Shown: piece by piece, positions 7,662-14,869 of the stretch
How the letters are laid out: every line of letters begins with the position of its first letter
Position numbering within the stretch: position 1 is the stretch's first letter
Assembly (NCBI GenBank): GCA_910585855.1
Contig: CAJUGZ010000038.1
Coordinates: forward strand, 1-20,511
DNA from: an uncultured Lachnospiraceae bacterium
GTDB taxonomy: Bacteria; Bacillota_A; Clostridia; Lachnospirales; Lachnospiraceae
Reading direction: 5' to 3'
DNA length: 20,511 nt
Position numbers and translations under genes: made by a program
Notes under the pieces: model-generated
Databases searched by the model: none
Told to the model about the DNA's origin: nothing
The model's input: only the letters and a program-made list of their open reading frames with translations

Positions 7662-8351
7662 TCAAAGGTTGTAAATTAGTGTTTCTATATCTAAACATAC
7701 ATAATTCTGCAACTGTGGATATTCATTTATATGCTCACGTACATAACATCTTTTAAACGCTGCAAATGCTGATTCACGTCTTAATAGACTGCAAATTGTT
7801 CGTATTGTCACTTTAGAATCTGGATTATTATGTAACTTTTCAAGCTGATTATATAAAATATTTATTTCCTTTTGAAGTAACTTCAACCGATTATCACTGG
7901 TATATACCCTCATTCCTGTATTCTTCAAAGAAAAAACTTCTTCTATCAATAAAGCTGTTTTCTTATATATATCATCATTAAAACCTTTTACACTAATAAT
8001 CACATTATCATCTTTCACTTGAAAATTTAGATATTTCTCTGGATCCTGTTTACAGCAATCTATAATCCCTTCATCATACTTACTGTTATTTTTAACACCA
8101 TTACAATGACTGCATGACCAAAAAAGATTGTTCCAGTCAAATTTTCTCTCTGGAAATTTTCCATTTTTATGCGGCAGTAAATGTTCCACGTTTGGATCTT
8201 GCAATTTTTTCATTTCGCAAATATAACATTTATTATGAAAATCCTTTTTTAATCTTTCTATTACATCCCTTTTATCATACTTTCCAGTTATTTTCTTTGC
8301 TTCCTCAGCCAAGGATTCCGGTGCCAGAAAAGAACGTTCCACTTTAACCAT
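7662..8351 (-). CDS. ptuB: HNH endonuclease, PtuB-like (Septu-type defence)
   Basis: Predicted nuclease effector of a two-gene anti-phage system. It is 229 residues long with a zinc-ribbon HNH domain: C42-x2-C45 (KCYICEMKK), the HNH core EHLLPH (E56, H57, H61), W73-N74-N75 and C80-x2-C83-N84 (FWSCSHCNGVKNN). The layout matches the TIGR02646/PtuB-type HNH family. The C-terminal half (about 110-229) is mostly helical and charged, with no motif I recognise. The gene overlaps the stop of the ATPase gene by eight bases (ATGGTTAA), so translation is coupled. In known Septu systems the PtuA ATPase and PtuB nuclease form a complex. The same pair also serves some retrons, but no reverse transcriptase is present here. 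No strong terminator follows it. The symbol is by family and operon order. Confidence 0.82.
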   Translation of the reverse strand: MVKVERSFLAPESLAEEAKKITGKYDKRDVIERLKKDFHNKCYICEMKKLQDPNVEHLLPHKNGKFPERKFDWNNLFWSCSHCNGVKNNSKYDEGIIDCCKQDPEKYLNFQVKDDNVIISVKGFNDDIYKKTALLIEEVFSLKNTGMRVYTSDNRLKLLQKEINILYNQLEKLHNNPDSKVTIRTICSLLRRESAFAAFKRCYVREHINEYPQLQNYVCLDIETLIYNL

Positions 8352-9600
8352 CCATATCCTCCCGACTCATAAATTCCAATTTCAGCCTTTTATATTCAGT
8401 TGCAATACTAATTGCAAGGTAATCTGGAATCTCATCTAAATACATTTCTAACTCTGCAATTTCACTCCATTCATCATCTGATAATTCTTTCTTCTCAATA
8501 AGATTTTTATATCTCTCAAACTTTTCCTTTAAAAGATCCGACAATTTGTCCGCTCTAAAATAACCCTCTACAATACCATCATAGGGTACATCCTCCAATC
8601 CATGTTCTACTAAAAGCTGGTTTTCTAAATCATAAATTACCACATCCTCTATACTATTTAATATAAATGGAGAATGAGAAGTCACAATAAATTGAATGTT
8701 TTTAAAAAAGGTAGTCAAAAATGGCATTATATCTTTCTGCAATTCTAAATGCAAGTGCGTTTCAATCTCATCAATCAATATAATTCCCGGAAGATTAAAA
8801 TCAAATGAATGCTTTGTCTGATTCTGCATCCGCATCATAATATCTAATACAATATCCAATATTGCTTGATATCCACTAGATAATGTATTAAAATCAAATG
8901 GTTCTTTCCCCTGCTGCAAAATATAAAATTCAAAAGTATCTTCATCAAATTTTAATTCTACTGTTTTATCATCAAATATTTGTTTTAAAAGCTGTTCCAA
9001 TTTTTCAAACCATGCCTGAATCTCATTTGCCTTCTCTACTCTCTTATTGCTTATTGCTAATGCTTCTGTCATTTTTAAATCTAACAAGTATTTCACAAAT
9101 TCGTTACGAGGAAATTCTTGCAAGCCATAATAATCTTTTAATTGTACTTTTTCAACATGCTTTGGCTGTTCTGCCTGAAATATTCTATCTGCTTTATAAT
9201 AAGCAAATATATAATGGTATTTTTTTGATAAATCAATTACACTACTTCTCTTATGATTAAATTGTATATCTAAACCATTTCTACTTTCCTTTAAATCTTC
9301 CTCACTTTTATAAACCTTATTTTCTAATTTTAAAATTTCTGCTTCTTCTTTTCCATTTTGAACTGCTATGTTCCTGTTCCTTTCAGCATTTTTCAACCAT
9401 GTTGCTCTTTCTTCAAAATATTGATCTGTAAATATATTATTTATATATTTTGCTAAGGCTTCTACTACACTCGTTTTTCCGCTTCCATTTTTCCCTGTTA
9501 AAATCAAATGTTTGATTTTTTCTTCTGATAACGGAATAAAAATGTCTTTTAAATGCCTGACTTTTTTGATTGATAAATTTGTAATAAATAACTGCTCCAT
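8344..9600 (-). CDS. ptuA: AAA (AAA_15/AAA_21-type) ATPase, PtuA-like (Septu-type defence)
   Basis: ATPase partner of the HNH nuclease. The frame opens at 9618, but the start at 9600 (MEQLFITNLSIKKVRHLKD) is preferred because TTTGGAGAAG lies just upstream of it, giving 418 residues. An SMC/ABC-like ATPase fold is shown by Walker A GKNGSGKTS (36-44), signature LSSGYQA (240-246), Walker B IILIDEIETHLH (273-284) and H-loop VTSHSPF (H309). A charged helical insert, likely coiled coil, lies between about residues 60 and 120. No TOPRIM domain is visible, arguing against an OLD nuclease. The family and its coupling to an HNH gene point to Septu. The region is clearly more AT-rich than its neighbours, a sign of recent transfer. 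Confidence 0.82.
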   Translation of the reverse strand: MEQLFITNLSIKKVRHLKDIFIPLSEEKIKHLILTGKNGSGKTSVVEALAKYINNIFTDQYFEERATWLKNAERNRNIAVQNGKEEAEILKLENKVYKSEEDLKESRNGLDIQFNHKRSSVIDLSKKYHYIFAYYKADRIFQAEQPKHVEKVQLKDYYGLQEFPRNEFVKYLLDLKMTEALAISNKRVEKANEIQAWFEKLEQLLKQIFDDKTVELKFDEDTFEFYILQQGKEPFDFNTLSSGYQAILDIVLDIMMRMQNQTKHSFDFNLPGIILIDEIETHLHLELQKDIMPFLTTFFKNIQFIVTSHSPFILNSIEDVVIYDLENQLLVEHGLEDVPYDGIVEGYFRADKLSDLLKEKFERYKNLIEKKELSDDEWSEIAELEMYLDEIPDYLAISIATEYKRLKLEFMSREDMDG

Positions 9601-9679
9601 ACTACTTCTCCAAATCATAATCTTTAATTACATAACTTACAAAAATTATTTTTTAATGTACTGTTTTATTATCTATTTT

Positions 9680-9732
9680 TATATTTTCTTAAACTGTATC
9701 CTTTGTCAAAGATATAATTAAAATATTTTAAT
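9680..9732 (-). promoter_or_regulatory. Possible promoter and palindromic operator of the ATPase/HNH pair
   Basis: On the minus strand TTGACA (9709-9704) is followed after 18 bases by AATATA (9685-9680). Just upstream, 9717-9732 is a perfect 16-base palindrome, ATTAAAATATTTTAAT. Further out, GAAAC/GTTTC and AGAATAT/ATATTCT inverted pairs lie in very AT-rich DNA (9733-9800). A consensus -35 supports a promoter; the palindrome may be an operator, or simple AT bias. Confidence 0.45.
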
Positions 9733-9836
9733 AGGAAACATATATTTATCCGATAGTTTCTTTTTGTTGGATAGAATATCTAATATATATATTCTTGTGA
9801 TAACATACTTATAGTATTTATCTAAAAACAATTTCA

Positions 9837-10616
9837 CTAATCATCATTTTCAGCAAACTTCCCATAGTATTCTTTTGCTACTTTTTCTGTTAAGGAGAAA
9901 TTTTTTTGAAGTTTTAAAAAAATTCTTTCTTTTAGTATTTTTTCTTCTAAATTATCTAAAATCATAGCTTTGATTTCTTGTTCGATTCCTTGCTGTCTTG
10001 CTTCATAGAGCAATTGCTTGTGATCCCGAATCGCTTTTTCTCTGGCTTCATATTCCAACCGTTTTTCTTTATCCTAACTAATAACCTGTAATCGTTGATA
10101 GGCTTGATAAATATAATCGTTTTTTTCTGCTAACATCTCAAACTCCTCCTTTCGTTCTGCATTGATAAATTTTACCCATAATAACAACAGGTTTTCTCCT
10201 TGTAATTCTTCCGGTAATTTAGAAAGTTTTAAAAACATGAAATTCCATTTTATCTGTATAGATAATATGTCGAGTTTCTTCCATAAGACGAAAACAAGAA
10301 TAAAATTCTGATTCCTTCGGAAAAAAGATAAAATCTAAAATACTGATACTCACACATTTCTTAAAAACATCATATTGCTGCCCTTTCTGGATTTGCTTGG
10401 TATACATTTTGGATAAATAGAATAAAGATCGATCTACCCATACTTTTAATTCTGCCAGTTGAATTTCAATATCAATTTCAGTATTATCATTCATCAAAAT
10501 TCGAACATTCAAAATTCCTTGTTTTCCTCTTCATGTAGTTTTCTAAAATTGGTATTTAAAAGATGTGTTTCTTTAATTTCATCTGGCTTCAATTTTAGAA
10601 CAGCCGATAAAAACCC
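9837..10616 (-). pseudogene. Rpn family (PD-(D/E)XK) nuclease, decayed remnant
   Basis: Rpn proteins are recombination-promoting nucleases related to YhgA-type transposases. The remnant reads in pieces on the minus strand: GFLSAVLKLKPDEIKETHLLNTN (10616 down), then NDNTEIDIEIQLAELKVWVDRS and SILDFIFFPKESEFYSCFRL, then LPEELQGENLLLLWVKFINAE, and finally EYEAREKAIRDHKQLLYEAR to a stop at 9837. Damage seen: the N-terminus before GFLSAVLK is replaced by unrelated sequence; a base is missing at the A-run near 10522-10525; a base is added at the T-run near 10231-10235; and an in-frame TAG lies at 10076-10074. The catalytic EIDIEIQ stretch survives. The several independent lesions show it is no longer functional. 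It lies between the Septu-like pair and the restriction-modification genes. Confidence 0.85.
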
Positions 10617-10802
10617 ACTCGGGCAGCGGGATCTCCGTATGGAACATTTCTGCCCATCTTGAAGCCCTGCTGACAATTTTATTATACTGCCAACACCTCC
10701 GTAAATCAATGATAGAACCAAAAAAACTTACGCAGGAAAATTCACTATTTCCACGCTCTCGAATTTGTAATATACTAATCTCCTAAATGGACTAACTTAA
10801 CC

Positions 10803-10830
10803 CTATCTCCAAAAACCTAATTAGAACTAA
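10803..10830 (+). repeat. Right-end fragment of the dispersed repeat
   Basis: CTATCTCCAAAAACCTAATT closely matches 5381-5400 (CTATCTCCAAAAGTCTAATT, 18 of 20). The ACGCCAGA and CTCTGGC modules are absent here, so this is a fragment or a chance match. It lies directly upstream of the restriction gene promoter. Confidence 0.4.
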
Positions 10831-10841
10831 CTTTCTCTCTA

Positions 10842-10870
10842 TTGTAAACTTAAACTATTTTTGTTACAAT
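10842..10870 (+). promoter_or_regulatory. Promoter of the restriction endonuclease gene
   Basis: TTGTAA (10842-10847), 17 bases, TACAAT (10865-10870). TTGTAA and TTACAA (10864-10869) form a perfect inverted pair covering both promoter elements, which could be a site for a repressor. AAAGGA at 10887-10892 precedes the ATG at 10903. No separate controller (C) protein gene was found nearby. Confidence 0.6.
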
Positions 10871-10902
10871 TAAGCTACATTAGATGAAAGGATCATAAAT
10901 TT

Positions 10903-11613
10903 ATGAATGAACAAAAACTAGAATCAATTATGAAAAAAGATATTGAAACAATATTCACTAATATATTGAAAGAACACAACTATATTTTTCCAATCAGTGC
11001 AAAATCTCGAAGTGGTGCTGAAATAAGTGATTACCTTGAAGATAATTTTGTTGAATACCTCAATCGAAACACTCACAACAGAATTTATAATCCTCAAGGC
11101 GCACCCAAAGGAGCTACCAAAAACCCATTTGATTTTTGTTTTAATTACAAAAATGAAATTTTCAGTTTTGATGATCTTATTTGGGGAGATATCAAGGCTG
11201 TCAAAAAATCTTACCAAGACAGTAACCCTGATTTAGGAACACCCGAAAAAATAATTAAATTTATAATGGATGGACATTTTTACCTGATGTTTGTTTTTTT
11301 AGAATATGAAGCAACCCCAGATAACCAAACTAAGTTTTTACCATTTGATGATGGCAGATATGTTCACTGTCAATTTTTAAAAGATATTAATCACTCGGTC
11401 AGAATTAATCCAAAACCCCAATTCCAAGTCAATATTCATGATCCAGAGGAATATCGTACACGTGACGAATTTATTGAATTATTTTATACCAAATATCAAG
11501 AATCCATCGATCGCAATATTGCAAAACAAAACAAAAAGAAATCTGAATTGAACACTAGATTTGATGCTATGAAAAAACGACTTGAATCCTATAACGGCAA
11601 AATTAATAAATAA
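10903..11613 (+). CDS. Putative type II restriction endonuclease, PD-(D/E)XK fold
   Basis: A 236-residue protein placed opposite a DNA methylase, which suggests it is the cognate nuclease. A PD-(D/E)XK pattern can be read: E40 in SRSGAEISDYLE, P75-x-D77 in KNPFDFCF, then D96-I97-K98 in LIWGDIKAVK. Helix with an acid, strand with D, strand with DxK fits this nuclease fold. The last 45 residues are Lys/Arg-rich and helical (NIAKQNKKKSELNTRFDAMKKR), perhaps binding DNA. I do not recognise the exact restriction family, so the target site is unknown. It has its own promoter and ends convergently with the methylase gene, with a hairpin between. The assignment relies partly on context. Confidence 0.65.
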   Translation: MNEQKLESIMKKDIETIFTNILKEHNYIFPISAKSRSGAEISDYLEDNFVEYLNRNTHNRIYNPQGAPKGATKNPFDFCFNYKNEIFSFDDLIWGDIKAVKKSYQDSNPDLGTPEKIIKFIMDGHFYLMFVFLEYEATPDNQTKFLPFDDGRYVHCQFLKDINHSVRINPKPQFQVNIHDPEEYRTRDEFIELFYTKYQESIDRNIAKQNKKKSELNTRFDAMKKRLESYNGKINK

Positions 11614-11622
11614 AATTAGTAA

Positions 11623-11665
11623 TATAACGGCAAGCATAACTTGAATCATTATGTTCGCCGTTATA
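11623..11665. terminator. Shared hairpin between convergent restriction and methylase genes
   Basis: TATAACGGC (11623-11631) pairs perfectly with GCCGTTATA (11657-11665), and CATAA/TTATG inside extends the stem. It lies in the 55-base gap between the two convergent stops and can fold in RNA from either strand. The flanks are A/T-rich but lack a long T-run. CTATAACGGCAA also occurs at the 3' end of the restriction gene (11590-11601), so the arm sequence is partly duplicated. Confidence 0.65.
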
Positions 11666-11668
11666 ATT

Positions 11669-13477
11669 TCAAACCATAAGATATTTTGCAATAAACTCCT
11701 GTTCCTGCTCATCAATATTATATATCTTATACACCAGCAAATTCAATTTATTGTATAATTGTTTACTCTCTGGAGTCAGCAGCAATCTTTCAACCAAATC
11801 AACAACTTGTTCAAAAAATTCATCATTTACATTGATTCTTATATTTTTCAAATCTGAAATTTTAATTTGCGGTGTTTTACCCTTTTCTGCTCTTATTATT
11901 TTATTTATCCGACAGTAAAATGTAATCAAGTCACTATTAAGCAGACCACATGTATATTTTAGCATATTAATACTCTCTGGCGTATTTGACTTAGTAGTCA
12001 GTATATAGATACTATTATTAGCTGCATATGGTTCACTACAATATGTTGCAATAATTTCTGTTGCACTCTGCCTAATAAAAATTTTAGGTGCTAAATATGC
12101 ATCCTTATCACCTAACGTTACTCTTTTTTTGTTTTTTATACCTAAAGCTTCTAATTCATGCTTAAATTCATCTGATAATTTAAGCTGCAATTCATAATCA
12201 TACTTAATATATCGATTCGGTGTTGGTGTAAAAAATTTACCTTTTAATCCTTTTGAACCTTCTATATATGGAAATATTATACATTTATTCTTTTCTTTCG
12301 GATTTACAACAAATTCTTCTGTTTTTCCTGTAAGTGCACAACAAGTTCTCAAAGATTTTTGTGGAAAAAATTTTTCCAAACCATCATATTTAACTATTTT
12401 AGAATTAATTATTTGCTCTATTTCACTGAAAGGTGCATTAAATTTGTACTTATTCTCTTCGTTGTTCCACGCATACTGGCTCACAACCTTTATTTCTTTT
12501 GTTATATAATCTATCAGTCTAATATTATCATTAAATTCCTTTACATTGATTATATCTATTACTAACTGTCCGCTTGCAACTCCCTCAAATTCCTGCAATC
12601 CAGTTATCAATGAATTAATATAATAATTTTGAACAAGATATTTGCGCATATCAACAAATGCAGTTTCAAAAAAAGCAATATCCAAAATAAAACTTAATCG
12701 CCCTCCATGTTTTAGTAATTTCAATCCATTTTCAATAAAAAACATGGATATATTAAATTTATTATTTCCTGTTTTATTCTGAACAAAATCAAATGTATTA
12801 AAATAGGCTCTTTTTTCCTCTGTCATATTTCTACTCTGTTTTCCATACATCGTAACAAAAGGAGGATTTCCAATAATTACGGAATACTCCTTCTTAAATA
12901 TATTTCGTTTTGTAAAATCCTCACATGTAATATTTAGCGGCGGCATCACATAGTTTGAATTTTCTGTTCTTGCACAAATAATCAAAGGCAGCAGTAATGC
13001 CAATATATTAATCTCCGTTATCATTACAGCATTTTTATCATTATCATTAGCATGTATATTGCAGCATATATAATTCAATATATCTTCTGCACACATATTC
13101 CTTTTCTGTAATTCTGCAATCATTTTCTTTATTATTTTCACAAGAAACAGCCCTGAACCACAAGACGGTTCTAAAATTTTACCCGAAAGTACATCTATTG
13201 AATCAACCATCATTTTAATAACAGCGTCTTCCCTCGTATAAAACTGCCCTAAATCTTTCTTTATGTCACTAGGAACTTGTGACTCATATAACACGCCTAA
13301 GTAATCAAATATATCTTCTATATAAACAGAAGACAGCATCACACATCTTTTACTTATATAAGGATAAACACAAAATAATTCAATTTCTTGTTCTTCTATA
13401 TTCTTTTTAAAATATAAATTCAAATAAGTTATGGCATGATCAATAAAGCTATTAATCTTCATTGTCATTTCTGTCAT
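11669..13477 (-). CDS. N6-adenine DNA methyltransferase (Eco57I/TaqI-like), type II R-M
   Basis: Modification enzyme of 602 residues that would protect the host site from the convergent nuclease. Motif X is GQFYT (about 77-81), the AdoMet motif I is ILEPSCGSGLFL (101-112), and catalytic motif IV is NPPF (204-207), giving the gamma-type adenine methylase order. The C-terminal half carries a TaqI-like specificity domain, including IFIRQSATEIIATY, YCRINKIIRAEKGKTPQIKI and a YKIYNIDEQEQEFI end. The enzyme resembles Eco57I-type methylases but has no obvious nuclease domain, so cleavage is left to the separate gene. The start at 13477 has GGAG eight bases upstream; other Met codons follow at residues 4 and 6. 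Its own promoter is at 13520-13548. Confidence 0.88.
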   Translation of the reverse strand: MTEMTMKINSFIDHAITYLNLYFKKNIEEQEIELFCVYPYISKRCVMLSSVYIEDIFDYLGVLYESQVPSDIKKDLGQFYTREDAVIKMMVDSIDVLSGKILEPSCGSGLFLVKIIKKMIAELQKRNMCAEDILNYICCNIHANDNDKNAVMITEINILALLLPLIICARTENSNYVMPPLNITCEDFTKRNIFKKEYSVIIGNPPFVTMYGKQSRNMTEEKRAYFNTFDFVQNKTGNNKFNISMFFIENGLKLLKHGGRLSFILDIAFFETAFVDMRKYLVQNYYINSLITGLQEFEGVASGQLVIDIINVKEFNDNIRLIDYITKEIKVVSQYAWNNEENKYKFNAPFSEIEQIINSKIVKYDGLEKFFPQKSLRTCCALTGKTEEFVVNPKEKNKCIIFPYIEGSKGLKGKFFTPTPNRYIKYDYELQLKLSDEFKHELEALGIKNKKRVTLGDKDAYLAPKIFIRQSATEIIATYCSEPYAANNSIYILTTKSNTPESINMLKYTCGLLNSDLITFYCRINKIIRAEKGKTPQIKISDLKNIRINVNDEFFEQVVDLVERLLLTPESKQLYNKLNLLVYKIYNIDEQEQEFIAKYLMV

Positions 13478-13519
13478 AGAATCAACTCCATTCTAATTCT
13501 CAAACAAATGTTCTTTTTT

Positions 13520-13548
13520 ATTTTAACTCCTCACTTTTTATTTGTAAA
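13520..13548 (-). promoter_or_regulatory. Promoter of the methyltransferase gene
   Basis: On the minus strand TTTACA (13548-13543), 17 bases, TAAAAT (13525-13520), about 40 bases upstream of the ATG. Having its own promoter lets the methylase be expressed separately from the nuclease. Confidence 0.7.
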
Positions 13549-13566
13549 GAAAATTCTTTCAATACT

Positions 13567-13670
13567 TCAGGATAAACCTATAAACTTAAAAAAATATAAA
13601 ATTTTGATTTTACAAGAAGATTGGATAATGGAGGGAATACGCCAGACAGAAGACGCCAAATACGAAGAAA
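13567..13670 (+). repeat. Dispersed intergenic repeat, left-module copy
   Basis: TCAGGATAAAC (13567-13577) and TTTTGATTTTACAAG (13602-13616) are identical to 5151-5161 and 5170-5184. They are followed by GGAGGGAATACGCCAGA (13630-13646), then a second AGACGCCAAATACGAA (13650-13665). The double ACGCCA unit matches the 15.75-kb copy. The right module is missing; the AraC gene begins its 3' end at once. It is in the same orientation as the 5.15-kb copy. Confidence 0.7.
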
Positions 13671-13677
13671 CACACCA

Positions 13678-14571
13678 TCAAGTTTCAAAAGATTTATTGG
13701 CGTTTCGATACACCCGTGGCGTACATCCATAACGTTCAAAAAAAATTTTAGAAAAATAACTTAAATGATTAAATCCACAGGCAAAAGCAATTTCTGTTAC
13801 ACTTTTTTCTGTATTCCTTAATAAATAACAGCTTACTTTTAAACGATAAGCATTTAAAAAATCAATCGGTGACTGCTGGAGATAATATTGAAAAATACGG
13901 CAGCATTTGCTGCGGCTGACATGCCCGGAAACCGCAATTTCATCTAAAGTTATTTTTTCGCTATAATGCTGATAAAGAAAAGATACCATATCCCTTTGAA
14001 TTTTTAAATCTCCTGACATCTTTTGCCCGCTTTGTCCGATAAACAGTTCTTTTTTTTGCAAAAGCCTGCTCCATAAAATATACATAGAAGCTATCACTTC
14101 CAATTCATATCCCTCTGCCTTCTGTTCCTTTAGATAAACTATCTTTGTAAGAAATTCCTGAAATTCTGCATCCTCTTTTTGCTCCGAGTCCAAATACAAA
14201 TATTCCAAACTCTTATTTTCAAGAATTGGCTTTACATACTTTTCTACTAAAATCTGATTGCATCCAAACAAAGACGGATGAAATAAAATACAAAGAAAAT
14301 AACAGTTCTGCTGTTTATAAGCATAACCATAATGCATTTGACGGGCATTTACCATAAGGCAATCCTTTTCCTTTAAAATCAAATGTTTCCCATTGACATA
14401 ATAACACATTGTTCCCTTTAAAATAAAAATCCACTCAATATCATCATGCCAGTGACACTGCACACTGCGATCTGGATACTCAAATAAATTTGAAGTGGAA
14501 ATATAAAAAGGAATTTCTGTATTCTCATAATGTACAACTTCTGAAAAATCCTGCATTAATTCAATATCCAT
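13678..14571 (-). CDS. AraC-family transcriptional regulator (cupin sensor, HTH_18)
   Basis: A 297-residue regulator. The N-terminal cupin-like domain (about 20-100) includes CHWHDDIEWIFILKGTMCYYVNGKHLILKEKDCLMV, normally the sugar or ligand pocket. The C-terminal 100 residues hold two helix-turn-helix units: ITLDEIAVSGHVSRSKCCRIF, then the AraC signature KSVTEIAFACGFNHLSYFSKIF ending in YGCTPRVYR. The only good ribosome binding site, AGGAGGG, is about 12 bases from the ATG at 14571, rather long spacing, and no closer start codon was seen. It diverges from the 47-codon gene and HAD gene, with an inverted repeat between the promoters, so autoregulation and control of the divergent genes is likely. 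The ligand is inferred to be related to beta-glucosides. Confidence 0.9.
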   Translation of the reverse strand: MDIELMQDFSEVVHYENTEIPFYISTSNLFEYPDRSVQCHWHDDIEWIFILKGTMCYYVNGKHLILKEKDCLMVNARQMHYGYAYKQQNCYFLCILFHPSLFGCNQILVEKYVKPILENKSLEYLYLDSEQKEDAEFQEFLTKIVYLKEQKAEGYELEVIASMYILWSRLLQKKELFIGQSGQKMSGDLKIQRDMVSFLYQHYSEKITLDEIAVSGHVSRSKCCRIFQYYLQQSPIDFLNAYRLKVSCYLLRNTEKSVTEIAFACGFNHLSYFSKIFFERYGCTPRVYRNANKSFET

Positions 14572-14601
14572 TCGAACTATAAACCCTCCTATAATACGAT
14601 A

Positions 14602-14655
14602 ATTATAATAATCAGCGATAATTCTGTTAGAATTCCGCTATAAAAATACTATAAT
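14602..14655. promoter_or_regulatory. Divergent promoter region with inverted-repeat operator
   Basis: Minus-strand promoter for the AraC gene: CTAACA (14630-14625), 17 bases, TATAAT (14607-14602). Plus-strand promoter for the HAD operon: TTAGAA (14627-14632), 17 bases, TATAAT (14650-14655). The two -35 elements overlap. Over them lies an inverted repeat, AGCG..AATTC / GAATT..CGCT (14614-14639, centre TGTTA), a plausible operator. Spacing and -10 boxes are good; the -35 boxes are weak, as expected if activated. Confidence 0.55.
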
Positions 14656-14725
14656 TATATCATAAAAGAAAAATAAAACAACCTTACAAAATACATTTCT
14701 ATCTATAAGGAGGATAACATATTAC

Positions 14726-14869
14726 ATGAATCAAACAAAAAACAACTTAACAGAATTATTTCTTCAAAGAATATTATTTTTAGCCGAGTTTGAAGAAAAT
14801 CCTAAAATCCTTCAAGCATATCTTACTTTTTTACACCAAATAAAAATAGAAAGGAAAAGCAAAAAATGA
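14726..14869 (+). CDS. 47-residue hypothetical protein, translationally coupled to the HAD gene
   Basis: A short gene starting at ATG 14726 and reading MNQTKNNLTELFLQRILFLA, then EFEENPKILQAYLTFLHQIK, ending in a basic KIERKSKK tail. It is preceded by a consensus AAGGAGG (14707-14713, spacing 12). Its TGA overlaps the ATG of the HAD gene (ATGA, 14866-14869). It is likely all-helical and amphipathic and has no motif I recognise. The consensus ribosome binding site, the four-base overlap and the promoter upstream support real translation. It could be a small protein in its own right or a leader peptide that sets HAD translation. Similar small helical ORFs next to sugar operons are known, but no function can be assigned. 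Confidence 0.65.
   Translation: MNQTKNNLTELFLQRILFLAEFEENPKILQAYLTFLHQIKIERKSKK

Noticed and set aside
8898..9260. 120-residue open frame opposite the ATPase gene
   Set aside because: Antisense shadow; the ATPase motifs on the other strand are decisive.
7600..10900. Retron-Septu (reverse transcriptase and msr-msd RNA)
   Set aside because: The HNH/ATPase pair fits, but no reverse transcriptase gene is present in the window.
13436..13732. 98-residue open frame on the plus strand between the methylase and AraC genes
   Set aside because: It overlaps the methylase start, a promoter, a repeat copy and the AraC 3' end; no ribosome binding site and no domain.
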